In this document: positions 41,701 through 50,900 of the stretch, piece after piece
How positions within the stretch are numbered: the first letter of the stretch is position 1
How the letters are laid out: every line of letters starts with the position of its first letter
Notes under the pieces: generated by a model
The model's database searches: none
What the model was told of the DNA's origin: nothing
The model's input: only the letters and a program-made list of their open reading frames with translations
Program-made: the position numbers and the translations under genes
Assembly (NCBI GenBank): GCA_004352715.1
Contig: SCFE01000021.1
Coordinates: 1,225,605-1,289,604, forward strand
DNA from: Hofstenia miamia
Lineage: Eukaryota > Xenacoelomorpha > Acoela
Length of the DNA stretch: 64,000 nucleotides
Direction of reading: 5' to 3'

Positions 41701-44700
41701 ACGTCTACTGAACTGCGAGCAAATCCTACAATTGGAAATTCAGAATTATTAATATTCCATTTTAATTATTTACTCCATTCTTTAAATAATTCCAAGATCA
41801 GTGGGAATTTCTTGTTTAATTTTAACAGATTAAATATTAGAAAATATTTTGTAATCGATAAATGCCTAAAGAGCTTCCGTTAAAATCAATTTCTAAAAGT
41901 TATGATTCCATCTGTTAACAGCTCAGCATGACGACATCAACAAACAACAAAGCAATCAACGCTAAGACCATTTTCAAAAAAGCACGTGTACGCAGTTTTC
42001 TATTTTAGCAATTTATAAAGCTAAAGGAAAACTCACATTTTAACAAAATGAAAAATGTAACTTTCAACTTTTAAGCAGTATGTCAATAAATTAATTCTAT
42101 TCCTAAAGCTATAAGTCATCGTGCAGGCATTAACAGAAAATTAAAAGCATATCTTTTCAACACGTACCAAAATCACAAAGCTTCAAGGTATCGTCCGCTG
42201 TAACGAGTAGATTTTCTGGTTTTATATCTAAACATTAAACATTATTGATTTTAAAATCAAAAAGTGTTTTTTTAAAGTAATGTTGCACAGATATCCTTAT
42301 GCCATGAATTATTCTGTATTATTTTTCACAAACAATGGTTAAAATTTAGTGACAAACTGCCATAAGAATCCACACTTAATGAATAAATATTGGGATTAAC
42401 TTTTTACAAAATTGACAAAACTAAATGGAATAAAGTTACTTGTTCGTTATAGATTACAAGAATTGACAATCTTAATGACAACTTGAAATTACAAATTAAA
42501 AGTGTTAGCAAACCCTTCTCGCTATTGGATCGTATTTGTTAATAAGATTCTAAAATGAAGCAATCAATAAACCTTGAGATAGAGTACATAACATAAACAG
42601 TGTACGCATCCAGTAGTAAATCGATATTGCCATTGAGGAAACAAAACGCTAGTGGGAATAAGTGTCTACAAAACAAATCGCTTCATTAAATTAGAGAAAT
42701 AATATTCAATTACAGCCGACTACAGTTAAACAGTTAAACGAACCGCGGGAAAAGATAACAGCGAATTGGCTTTGAGAGAATTATTCAGTAGTCTATTCAA
42801 TCAAGTACCTGACAAGATGAATAAAAAGAAGACCACTTGAGTCATGAATATAAAAATATACATTATTCAATTTACACCTGTTCGAAATGTGCACACTTAT
42901 GCTTATAGCATCCCGATGTGATAAAATAATAGAATTCGTCAACCAATTGAAATTGCGCGATATAAATAAATGCAGACACTGCGTATAAAATATTGCGGTG
43001 AACCATGGATTTAAGGGACATGAACACAGTGAAACAAATTTTCTAATAGGGTTGAAAGATGGTAAATCGCAGTTTCTGGATACAAATGTAGTTTGAGAAA
43101 ATGAAAGAACGAGTTTGAGCCACGAGACAGAATTTTGCACCTTGTAATCATTGAATACTAGCCAATTAGATTTAAATGTAAATTAAATAAGAAGGAAGTA
43201 TGTCTTTACTTGAACTTACATTAATGGAAAAATACTTGAAACAAATAGCTTTTTTAAAAAACTACATATTGATCAAATACTAATTAATAATTCACATTAA
43301 TAAATAAAGCAAGCCCAAATTATTAATTTCTGGAGTGTTTCCACCCCCAAGGATAACTATTTGGGATTGCTCTATCAAGCATAGTCCTCGCCGTCTGTTT
43401 GTTATTGAGGTTATGATGAATGATAAGCAATACTGTCATGTCCTAAGGACACGAGCTGCTCCAAAGCTGAGACAGTTTTCCTGATGGATATGGTATCCTG
43501 CAACATGAAAAAGCTCCTTGTAACACGGTGGTTGTAGTACATCAAACTTTAGAAGAGATCGGTACTGAAGTTTTGGATTGGCCAAGAAAATACAGCTATT
43601 GATAATTTCTTCGTAATCTTCAAGCAAAAGGGATTATTCCAAGAACAACAAGTTGATTGCCAATATTAATGAGTTACGGTTTTACTCAAAAAAGAAGCCA
43701 TTCCAAAATTGATCGATTCAATGACGAAGAGATTTGGAACACTAATCAGCAAGAAAGGCCCTCTCATATTTCATATTAACTATCACTATGCTCTATATTA
43801 TTAAGCATACACCTTTGTTCGTGGTTATTTTTTTGATTTCAATAAATTTTCCCGAAGCTGTATACTTACACAAACTTTTTGTTAAGTTCCTACACGTATA
43901 TATATATATATATATATATATANNNNNNNNNNNNNNNNNNNNNNNNNNNNNNNNNNNNNNNNNNNNNNNNNNNNNNNNNNNNNNNNNNNNNNNNNNNNNN
44001 NNNNNNNNNNNNNNNNNNNNNNNNNNNNNNNNNNNNNNNNNNNNNNNNNNNNNNNNNNNNNNNNNNNNNNNNNNNNNNNNNNNNNNNNNNNNNNNNNNNN
44101 NNNNNNNNNNNNNNNNNNNNNNNNNNATATATATATACAAATATGTAGGTAATAATAAAGGAAATAGTATATTTCAATTTAGCACTTTCATTTCCAAATT
44201 AATTTTTAATCTCTTTGTTCATTTAGGAAACAAAAATTTAAGAAAATTGTAATGATTGACCATTTGTTTATCTTTCGCTAATACCGATATCTATAGTTGC
44301 TTATGTCAATATATTAACGTATTTCCATAATCAATTAAGAGATGGCATACCTCGATGAATTATATCATGAAGATGACACCAAAAAATGGCTTTACACAAA
44401 TGATACATGTAACGCCTAAAAAATTGTTAACACTCCCAACATCAATACCAAACATTCAAAACATACCTAACAGTCTCCTGAGGCAACCCTTGATTTCTTT
44501 CTTGAAGTATGTGAAGCAAATTCTAAATATTGAATTTTGAGCGTTAAATTAGAAAAATGCATTATACCGGATGAAATATATTAGGACATAGGTATTCTGT
44601 AATTTATTTAATAAGCTAAGTTTATAAACGACAAGATTTGATGTGACATACAATTACATATAATAAACTACTGATTCGTTTCAGTAAAAGAAAGATGAGA

Positions 44701-46165
44701 TGATGACATAAAAAGATGACTTAAGGAGATTATACTGTTTTACATTTTGTACAAATATATCAGTAAAAAAATCCATAATAAAAATGTCTATCAAAACAAT
44801 AATAAATTTTAGAAATCTTAATATCCATAGCTTCATAATTGTTCTCAAAGAAAATGTTTACAAATTCATTATAAAATTGGTGAATATTTAGAATTTTCAA
44901 AAGATAGTGTTTTAGTAAGTGATACCTTTTCAATATATTCGAAGACTAAATACAATTTCCCCTTGCGACGAAAAGCCTCATGAAGTTCTACAATATTCTC
45001 TTGACGTAGTTGGCGTAAAAGTTTTAGTTCATGCAAGTGTTCTGTCTTCACACTACCATTTTCTAAGTAATCATTACATACAGAATACAATAAGTACTAC
45101 CTACGATCAGCGTCTTTCAGCTTTTTTATGGCAACAAGTTTATCTGTGGCCTAAATGTTATAATATAAAGCTGAGATAATTTAAAGAAATTCGATACTCA
45201 ATTATTATAAATTTCTAAATTGCGTAAAGAACCAACACAAAAATTTGGCGACACAAATAATTTTAAGGAAGTAAGAAAGATTGTATTATAAAAATTAGAA
45301 GGCATTAGGTCAACTGGAAAACATATTTTGAAAAATATTCAAATTGCAGACATTAGATAAGATATAAAACTTCACCCATGAATGGTTCAAAACTCACAGA
45401 GCACTTGACTCTGCATGAAGTTGTAGGGGTAATAATGAAGAATATTTGTTCACGTTATACTGGTAGGTTAAGTTTTCCAAAAGCTAAAGATGATTTTCGC
45501 AATTTAGGAGTGGGGATTTTGCCTTCAAATGCCAATTGATGAAGATTACAAAATTTGAGAGCAATAGTGGAAGAGGACCCTTCCCGGTACAAATTAAAAA
45601 AGCACTTTAATAAAATTGGAATGTGTATAGACAATGACATTCCATTGGAGTACCCCAATAAAATGTCAATTCGTTCTTCTTAGCTCACAAAAGTAGGTAA
45701 TTTTTGCAGATATATCAGTGAATTGAAATAAAACTACACATATCAAATTTAACCCTTGGATAACCAAAAGGGGTGCAACTTAATTCTCTCAGTACAAGTA
45801 GCCGCAGAAGGTGCTGATATCGAAATTGTATCGTATTGGCAAGACCTGCTTAAAAATTATTTAACATTAAAGGATTTACACCATTAAACGAATTTTCTGC
45901 TTTGTGGTGCACACTCCTGGTAAATGTCTAGGCACTCCAAGGGTTAAATAAACTTATTGGTAGAAAAACTGAGTGCATATGGAAGAATCCCTAAAACCGA
46001 CGATTAAATATATCAAAAATTCCATGTTATTGATATTCAAGCATGTAAAAGGAGACTATGCAAAAAATCACAATTTTTAGAAGAAACACACACCTTAACC
46101 TTTCCTTTAAGAACCAAGCCGTAGGCACCTTCTCCAATAACGCTGATAACCTCATACTTGTTCAT
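17592..46165 (-). CDS. CDKL5: CDKL5-type cyclin-dependent kinase-like protein kinase (17 coding exons, split gene)
   Basis: A Ser/Thr kinase of the CMGC group, closest to CDKL5 among the CDKL family. Joining exons at GT-AG sites gives one frame: [10 protein letters not shown] (glycine loop), [10 protein letters not shown] (ATP-binding Lys), [53 protein letters not shown] (catalytic loop), [45 protein letters not shown], and [15 protein letters not shown] closing the domain near residue 300. The tail (about 300 residues) is rich in Ser, Pro and Thr. CDKL5 proteins act in cilia, microtubules and neurons; that role is inferred. The T-E-Y motif expected before VATRWYR is absent. Predicted length is about 600 residues if the TAA at 17592-17594 is the true end; human CDKL5 is longer, so 3' exons may be missing. 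Start: the ATG at 46165 has an in-frame stop just upstream. Confidence 0.9.
17708..24827 (-). other. Intron 16 (about 7.1 kb)
   Basis: No coding block fits the phase. It contains a degenerate repeat at 18573-18760 (TCGATATATGCGAATT-like units). Additional exons of this gene may hide here. Confidence 0.5.
18573..18760. repeat. Degenerate repeat with TCGATATATGCGAATT-like units
   Basis: Four related units near 18577, 18619, 18706 and 18748 (for example GTCGACATAGGCGAATTGTC and GTCGATATAAGCAAATTGTC) with uneven spacing. No transposon family recognised. Confidence 0.55.
24828..24975 (-). CDS. CDKL5: CDKL5-like exon 16 (tail)
   Basis: [49 protein letters not shown] plus C. Separated from exon 15 by a 98-nt intron. 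Acceptor ATGTTTAG, donor C|GTAATA. Confidence 0.85.
25074..25181 (-). CDS. CDKL5: CDKL5-like exon 15 (Ser-rich tail)
   Basis: [20 protein letters not shown] then [16 protein letters not shown], 36 codons in phase 0. The SSDSDSD run looks like a CK2-type acidic target. Acceptor TTTGTTTAG, donor TCG|GTTTGTG. Confidence 0.85.
27468..27640. repeat. Tandem repeat, about 78 bp, two copies
   Basis: ATTTTTGAAAAAAATGATTT, then GTAGTATCACAATATTCACA, repeats almost unchanged, with a third partial start. Lies in intron 14 of the kinase gene. Confidence 0.8.
28447..29115. repeat. Possible MITE in intron 14
   Basis: Starts TACCGTATTTTTTCGGAGTG, then TTAAGCGCAC. Near 29095-29110 GTGCGCTTAA is its inverse. 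The opening resembles widespread animal DNA-transposon ends (CCGTATTTTTCGG with GCGCAC or GCGAC blocks), from memory only. Boundaries are uncertain and no target duplication was found. Confidence 0.3.
29419..29433 (-). CDS. CDKL5: 15-nt microexon (LRPHL) of the CDKL5-like gene
   Basis: CTTCGACCGCACTTG between a strong acceptor (TTTTGTGTTTTAG) and a consensus donor (GTGAGTTA). It is phase 0 on both sides, exactly what exons 13 and 15 require, and inserts LRPHL. Skipping it also keeps frame, as expected of a regulated microexon. Confidence 0.7.
29804..30459. mobile_element. hAT-like non-autonomous element (AACCGG-rich ends)
   Basis: Both ends carry several AACCGG/ACCGGACCGG units (29829-29875 and 30360-30450). 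The ends read TATTGCTG on the left and CAGCACCA on the right (inverse TGGTGCTG), and AAAGAAAC flanks both sides (29796-29803 and 30460-30467). An 8-bp duplication fits the hAT superfamily. The identity actually continues to 12 bp (AAAGAAACTATT), so exact ends could shift. No transposase inside. Lies in intron 13 of the kinase gene. Confidence 0.6.
30691..30800 (-). CDS. CDKL5: CDKL5-like exon 13 (tail)
   Basis: [20 protein letters not shown] then [17 protein letters not shown]; enters in the predicted phase and ends in phase 0. Acceptor ACATTTTTAG, donor CAG|GTAATA. Confidence 0.85.
32456..32561. mobile_element. Small fold-back MITE, 106 bp
   Basis: A perfect 18-bp inverted repeat, GGTTAGACTACGTGATTG and its complement CAATCACGTAGTCTAACC, bounds the element, with further inner pairing (GCACATC and GATGTGT). 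No clear target duplication. Lies in intron 12. Confidence 0.7.
33764..34000 (-). CDS. CDKL5: CDKL5-like exon 12 (Pro/Ser-rich tail)
   Basis: [66 protein letters not shown], then [25 protein letters not shown] is a possible SH3/WW or proline-directed kinase target. Acceptor TATCATAG, donor AAG|GTATTG. Confidence 0.85.
34429..34592 (-). CDS. CDKL5: CDKL5-like exon 11 (tail)
   Basis: Enters in phase 2 as predicted by exon 10: [55 protein letters not shown] chose donor CCG|GTACAT (34429) because it joins exon 12 in frame. The donor CAT|GTAAAT (exon ending at 34401) is nearer consensus but leads to a stop 13 codons on, so it would make a truncated isoform. Confidence 0.8.
34840..34982. repeat. 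Dispersed repeat ending in AACCTCCTTGGCGGAGGTAA
   Basis: The right end is a near-palindrome (CCTCCTTGGCGGAGG), preceded by ACCAACGCTACCAAAAACAT. Similar elements are, from memory, common in aquatic invertebrate genomes; a library search is needed. Lies in intron 10. Confidence 0.4.
35538..35644 (-). CDS. CDKL5: CDKL5-like exon 10 (end of kinase domain)
   Basis: [20 protein letters not shown] then [15 protein letters not shown] plus TC. Matches [21 protein letters not shown] of CDKL5, although the usual Pro after Asp is Ala and His-Pro is His-Lys. Acceptor CACTTTAG, donor TC|GTAAGTG. A plus-strand open frame over the same bases is only its shadow. Confidence 0.93.
35784..35864 (-). CDS. CDKL5: CDKL5-like exon 9
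   Basis: [18 protein letters not shown] then SRAMLDLLK, 27 codons in phase 0, matching the FPAV..ERRY..LLDLMK segment of CDKL5. The acceptor TTTTTTTAG is the last unit edge of the 67-bp minisatellite upstream. Confidence 0.94.
35862..36195. repeat. 67-bp minisatellite, five near-identical copies
   Basis: TTATGGTTAAAATATAGTAG begins copies at 35874, 35941, 36008, 36075 and 36142, an exact 67-bp period with almost no differences. The first unit contains the splice acceptor of exon 9 (35865-35867), so each further unit repeats the T-tract plus AG and a TAACTAAT branch-site-like word in gene orientation. Confidence 0.95.
37600..37820 (+). CDS. Possible exon of an unknown plus-strand gene inside intron 8
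   Basis: An open frame reads [20 protein letters not shown], then [17 protein letters not shown] and [13 protein letters not shown], followed by a near-consensus donor (ATG|GTAAGA) at 37820. A pyrimidine-rich acceptor (CCTTTTTTATGATAG) lies upstream near 37607. I do not recognise the protein. It might be a nested gene, an old retrocopy, or chance. Confidence 0.3.
39504..39693 (-). CDS. CDKL5: CDKL5-like exon 8 (C-lobe)
   Basis: Encodes [52 protein letters not shown] and [11 protein letters not shown]. The structural Asp and Trp of DVW are present. Acceptor is AAG rather than TAG/CAG; donor ACG|GTAATC. Confidence 0.95.
41632..41725 (-). CDS. CDKL5: CDKL5-like exon 7 (activation segment)
   Basis: [18 protein letters not shown] then [14 protein letters not shown]. 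The residues before VATRWYR are PDV where CDKL5 has TEY. Acceptor TTGTAG, donor GG|GTAAAAAG. Confidence 0.95.
42168..42227 (-). CDS. CDKL5: CDKL5-like exon 6 (HRD/DFG region)
   Basis: [20 protein letters not shown] plus G, completing HRDIKPEN and the DFG motif. Acceptor GTTTAG, donor G|GTACGTG. Confidence 0.96.
43325..43790 (+). pseudogene. Tc1/mariner-type transposase relic
   Basis: Plus-strand pieces keep family order: [18 protein letters not shown], then [20 protein letters not shown] (like QxDNAPCHTA), VLDWPRKYS (like DWPxxSPDLNP), then [20 protein letters not shown] (the end of Tc1-like transposases). Several stops and frameshifts occur, and the DNAPCH Asp is Lys. Lies in intron 5 of the kinase gene, opposite strand. 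Confidence 0.7.
43923..44126. other. Assembly gap (204 N) inside an (AT)n tract
   Basis: Flanked by (AT)n at 43897-43922 and 44127-44137; lies in intron 5, so no coding exon needs to be missing there. Confidence 0.98.
44351..44415 (-). CDS. CDKL5: CDKL5-like exon 5 (start of the catalytic loop)
   Basis: [21 protein letters not shown] plus one base. Follows a 51-nt intron (44416-44466), which contains an in-frame TGA if retained. Donor G|GTATGCC. Confidence 0.94.
44467..44522 (-). CDS. CDKL5: CDKL5-like exon 4
   Basis: [18 protein letters not shown] plus AG; corresponds to the NMLELLEEMPNG region of CDKL5. Acceptor ATATTTAG, donor AG|GTATGTT. Confidence 0.93.
44926..45062 (-). CDS. CDKL5: CDKL5-like exon 3 (helix C to hinge)
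   Basis: Encodes [34 protein letters not shown] and [11 protein letters not shown]. The Glu in HELKLL is the expected helix-C salt-bridge residue. Enters in phase 1 after a 42-nt intron, donor AAG|GTATCA. Confidence 0.95.
45063..45104 (-). other. 42-nt intron 2
   Basis: GTAGGTAGTACT to GATTACTTAG. Removing it restores [14 protein letters not shown] in frame with the family; if retained, the frame meets TAG after two codons. Confidence 0.88.
45105..45150 (-). CDS. CDKL5: CDKL5-like exon 2 (VAIKK lysine)
   Basis: [15 protein letters not shown] plus one base. Acceptor ATTTAG, donor C|GTAGGTAG. Contains the ATP-orienting lysine. Confidence 0.92.
46094..46165 (-). CDS. CDKL5: CDKL5-like exon 1 (start codon, glycine loop)
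   Basis: Encodes [20 protein letters not shown] then GKVK. Donor AAG|GTGTGTG is preferred over AAG|GTTAAG six bases earlier because it gives the family's spacing between VLK and VAIKK. A TAA in frame lies 15 bases before the ATG, and an acceptor (TTTCTAG) ending at 46191 suggests a non-coding upstream exon. Confidence 0.88.
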
Positions 46166-46191
46166 ATTAGGGAATTACCCCCAACACCTAG

Positions 46192-46640
46192 AAACACAAT
46201 TTAGTAGAAAAATATTTAATTAAAGTGAAAATGGGAAAATTTACATTGAAAGTTACACATTTGTCCAGCTATTTGAATTTATTTTCACATCACTTAAATT
46301 ATTCTTTTAGAATATAAATGATTCCTTAATTAATAGCAAAAGCAAATTTATTGCTATAAAATACAAGTCGTAGTTTAATTAAATATATCGCGTCATAAGT
46401 AGGCATGTTTAATTGATATTATATATGAGGAACTCAATTATTGTAATGGAGTTTTACTTCATGTATGCTGTAGCAAAACAAACGATTACAATTAATCATT
46501 GTTTTAGAGATTTGTGTGATTTCAGATCATGAAGAAGTTCAAGTGAACTCACTACAATATGAAGATAACTTATGTACAATAAAACGTTTCCATCCTGAAT
46601 AAGCAATTGTAAGAAAACCTTCTACGTATCTTGAAGAAAG
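46192..46640. other. Upstream flank or 5' intron of the kinase gene
   Basis: AT-rich, no recognisable exon. The promoter cannot be located from sequence alone; the acceptor ending at 46191 suggests the transcription start lies further right, possibly beyond the LTR element. Confidence 0.4.
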
Positions 46641-46644
46641 GTAT

Positions 46645-46826
46645 TGTAGAATTACTGGGGTGTGATTCTAGTGAACACAAAGAGAATACAGTTCAAACTA
46701 TTTTCTATTTACAAAATGCATTGCTCTATATATACAAGTTATTTACAATATTTACAAATACCAGTCACTAACAAGAAAAGCGTGAGGTCTGGCTGATAAA
46801 TAGCAACAACTACCAGCGATGTTACA
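46645..46826 (-). repeat. 3' LTR of the TRIM-like element
   Basis: 182 bp, TG...CA ends in minus orientation; nearly identical to the other two LTRs. Confidence 0.85.
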
Positions 46827-47194
46827 CGCCGCCCCAAGCCAGACTCAGCGACTTTTCTTGTGTGCCCAATTGAGGAGGATTTGGTCCAAAAGGATCCATT
46901 TGACAGCTCTTCACTCAAACATGCAAAACTAAGGCGTAGGCTTGGCTGACTCCTATCGATTGGGTTAATCTTGTGGAGAGGCATCAGATGCATCAGATTT
47001 AACCTTTGAAACCATATCCATCATCAATTGTGGCTGGCGATGACTGAGAACAAGAGATTAAAAACCATCTTCTTTGCAGCATCATTACAAGCTCCTTGCT
47101 CAAACATGCAAAAACTAAGGCGTAGACTCGGCTGACTCCTATCGATTGGGTTAATCTTGCAGAGAGGCATTGGAATGTTCTGCATCACATCAGG

Positions 47195-47212
47195 GTCCTG
47201 TCACGGTCGCCA
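47195..47212 (-). promoter_or_regulatory. Primer binding site, TGGCGACCGTGACAGGAC
   Basis: Starts with TGG, complementary to the CCA end of a tRNA, directly against the LTR end. The match to tRNA-Arg is from memory and should be tested. Confidence 0.65.
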
Positions 47213-47393
47213 TGTAGAATCACTGGGGTGTGATTCTAGTGAACACAAAGAGAATACAGTTCAAACTATTTCTATTTACAAAATGCATTGCTCTATATAT
47301 ACAAGTTATTTACAATATTTACAAATACCAGTCACTAACAAGAAAAGCGCGAGGTCTGGCTGATAAATAGCAACAACTACCAGCGATGTTACA
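47213..47393 (-). repeat. Middle LTR shared by the two tandem units
   Basis: 181 bp, one T shorter than the others. A shared middle LTR is the usual product of unequal recombination between elements. Confidence 0.85.
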
Positions 47394-47779
47394 CGCCGCC
47401 CCAAGCCAGACTCGGCGACTTTTCTTGTGTGCCCAATGGAGGAGGATTTGGTCCAAAAGGATCCATTTGACAGCTCTTCACTCAAACATGCAAAACTAAG
47501 GCGTAGGCTTGGCTGACTCCTATCGATTGGGTTAATCTTGTGGAGAGGCATCAGATGCATCAGATTTAACCTTTGAAACCATATCCATCATCAATTGTGG
47601 CTGGCGATGACTGAGAACAAGAGATTAAAAACCATCTTCTTTGCAGCATCATTACAAGCTCCTTGCTCAAACATGCAAAAACTAAGGCATAGACTCGGCT
47701 GACTCCTATCAATTGGGTTAATCTTGCAGAGAGGCATTGGAATGTTCTGCATCACATCAGGGTCCTGTCATGGTCGCCA

Positions 47780-47961
47780 TGTAGAATCACTGGGGTGTGA
47801 TTTTAGTGAACACAAAGAGAATACAGTTCAAACTATTTTCTATTTACAAAATGCATTGCTCTATATATACAAGTTATTTACAATATTTACAAATACCAGT
47901 CACTAACAAGAAAAGCGTGAGGTCTGGCTGATAAATAGCAACAACTACCAGCGATGTTACA
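47780..47961 (-). repeat. 5' LTR of the TRIM-like element
   Basis: 182 bp. Its adjacent primer site (47762-47779) has one change from the site at 47195-47212. Confidence 0.85.
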
Positions 47962-47965
47962 GTAT

Positions 47966-50900
47966 TAAACAAACTCATGGGAATACAAAAAGAGGAAACA
48001 AGTATCCGCCAGGTTTTTGTTGCAGGTAAAAATATAACATTGTGTAATTAAAAGTTTGTTTCTCGAAATGAAGCACAATACATATTTCTTCTTGGTCGTG
48101 ACTCCAGCTTTGTGTCTCTCATCTCCAGTTATCTCACTAACATATCTCAATCTGTCCGAATCGATTCTGTTCTTTTGAGGACTTCCGGTTACCTCGGTGT
48201 TCCCAGGGTTCAATTCTAGGTCCTCTTTTGTTCCAAATCTTCATCAATGACTTTACGCCAATAATCACTGCTTTCAATTCTACATGCATGTTATATGCTG
48301 ATGACAACCGTATATTTTCTTCTGACCTCGAAAGTATTCGAATCAAATGTTAATCTGCTTTTTATGGCCATCTTCCAATGGTCTTCGTTCTTACACCTCA
48401 AAATCTGAAGATCTCTTATTTTCTTGCTCCAAAAGCCATTCTATTGATTTCTTGTAAATGGCGTCATTGTTCCCTTCAAACCTTGTTTGGATCTCCAGAC
48501 CTCTTTCCTGATCCATACATATTTCTTACAAAGCTAGAAAAATTCTCTTATATCTTTTACTTTCTCAAATCCACTATGCCCAGTTCTTCTAACTCCTCCA
48601 GCAAATTAACATTTTTTAAGTCCTATTATCTTAGCACTTTTTGTTATGGATCGTAGTGTTGATATCTCAATTCTTCCTTCTCAATTAAAATCGATCGTCT
48701 TTTACACCGGGCTCTTCACTGGATCAACTCATTAAACAGCCAATTTCATAATTTTGAATCTTGAACTCGATTTGTGGGCGCCTGCTAGACTCTTCAAACA
48801 AAGCATTCTCTTGAATTTTATCTGTAATTGCTCCTCTTGTCATCTTCGAATCTAATTTTCACTGATTTTTTTTCCTTCTCATTGTTTTGTTGCAAATATA
48901 TTATTTTACTTTTGTATACACCATTAATTTCGGTTAAATCCATTTTTATTATTATTATTATTAGTATTAGTATTACTAGGAAATTGCCCGTGCTATGCAC
49001 GCGGATTTCAATGAGCTGTATTATTGATATTTAATAAATGAACTTTTCCCCTCACCATACTCATCTTGGAGTTCAACTTTCTGATAACTTAAACTGGTCT
49101 GGTCATGTGTCCTTTTCTCCGCAAAGCTAATTCCTCGTTCTTTGCCCTCTTCCGCAATGTTCCCTTAAATTCCAATTCTGCTGTGAAACTCTCTTTGTTC
49201 AAGTCCATTCCTCGCGCCATGCTTCTCTATGCATCTCCCTGTTGGTAGCCTTCCCGTTCCTTATTCCACTCTACGGAACATTTCCAGAAGCGTGCCTTCA
49301 AATGGATCTTTTCCTTGCGATACAAAGACGCTCTTCTCAAATTCTCTGCCGCTGTCACTCTACTTCCATGGCTGTGATCTCCTCCTGTTCAATCGACTGC
49401 TCACTCGCAAATTGGATCTTGATCCTTTTGATTTCATTAAGTTNGCAACAACTACCAGCGATGTTACAGTATTAAACAAACTCATGGGAATACAAAAAGA
49501 GGAAACAAGTATCCGCCAGGTTTTTGTTGCAGGTAAAAATATAACATTGTGTAATTAAAAGTTTGTTTCTCGAAATGAAGCACAATACATATTTCTTCTT
49601 GGTCGTGACTCCAGCTTTGTGTCTCTCATCTCCAGTTATCTCACTAACATATCTCAATCTGTCCGAATCGATTCTGTTCTTTTGAGGACTTCCGGTTACC
49701 TCGGTGTTCCCAGGGTTCAATTCTAGGTCCTCTTTTGTTCCAAATCTTCATCAATGACTTTACGCCAATAATCACTGCTTTCAATTCTACATGCATGTTA
49801 TATGCTGATGACAACCGTATATTTTCTTCTGACCTCGAAAGTATTCGAATCAAATGTTAATCTGCTTTTTATGGCCATCTTCCAATCTGCTTTTTATGGC
49901 CATCTTCCAAATCTGAAGATCTCTTATTTTCTTGCTCCAAAAGCCATTCTATTGATTTCTTGTAAATGGCGTCATTGTTCCCTTCAAACCTTGTTTGGAT
50001 CTCCAGACCTCTTTCCTGATCCATACATATTTCTTACAAAGCTAGAAAAATTCTCTTATATCTTTTACTTTCTCAAATCCACTATGCCCAGTTCTTCTAA
50101 CTCCTCCAGCAAATTAACATTTTTTAAGTCCTATTATCTTAGCACTTTTTGTTATGGATCGTAGTGTTGATATCTCAATTCTTCCTTCTCAATTAAAATC
50201 GATCGTCTTTTACACCGGGCTCTTCACTGGATCAACTCATTAAACAGCCAATTTCATAATTTTGAATCTTGAACTCGATTTGTGGGCGCCTGCTAGACTC
50301 TTCAAACAAAGCATTCTCTTGAATTTTATCTGTAATTGCTCCTCTTGTCATCTTCGAATCTAATTTTCACTGATTTTTTTTCCTTCTCATTGTTTTGTTG
50401 CAAATATATTATTTTACTTTTGTATACACCATTAATTTCGGTTAAATCCATTTTTATTATTATTATTATTAGTATTAGTATTACTAGGAAATTGCCCGTG
50501 CTATGCACGCGGATTTCAATGAGCTGTATTATTGATATTTAATAAATGAACTTTTCCCCTCACCATACTCATCTTGGAGTTCAACTTTCTGATAACTTAA
50601 ACTGGTCTGGTCATGTGTCCTTTTCTCCGCAAAGCTAATTCCTCGTTCTTTGCCCTCTTCCGCAATGTTCCCTTAAATTCCAATTCTGCTGTGAAACTCT
50701 CTTTGTTCAAGTCCATTCCTCGCGCCATGCTTCTCTATGCATCTCCCTGTTGGTAGCCTTCCCGTTCCTTATTCCACTCTACGGAACATTTCCAGAAGCG
50801 TGCCTTCAAATGGATCTTTTCCTTGCGATACAAAGACGCTCTTCTCAAATTCTCTGCCGCTGTCACTCTACTTCCATGGCTGTGATCTCCTCCTGTTCAA

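Larger units (their letters stand above)
46645..47961 (-). mobile_element. Miniature LTR retrotransposon (TRIM-like), LTR-internal-LTR-internal-LTR
   Basis: Three about 182-bp LTRs (TGTAACATCGCTGG to GTGATTCTACA on the minus strand) alternate with two 386-bp internal regions. A 4-bp duplication GTAT flanks the whole (46641-46644 and 47962-47965). After each 5' LTR comes TGGCGACCGTGACAGGAC, a primer binding site that I believe matches the 3' end of tRNA-Arg (as in 412/mdg1-type elements). Before each 3' LTR is the purine-rich GGCTTGGGGCGGCG. The LTR has a TATATATAG box. The internal regions are too short for gag-pol; the longest frame (84 codons) runs into the LTR and has no known domain. Confidence 0.85.

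Noticed and set aside
43788-44252. Long open frames across the N gaps at 16.4 and 44.0 kb
   Set aside because: They exist only because N runs and ATATAT give no stop codons.
44869-45090. Reading [19 protein letters not shown] as an N-terminus of its own
   Set aside because: The residues before NGSVK come from a 42-nt intron; removing it restores the kinase frame with exon 2.
46739-46993. 84-codon frame in each TRIM unit
   Set aside because: It crosses from the internal region into the LTR and has no gag, protease or RT motif; more likely chance than a gene.
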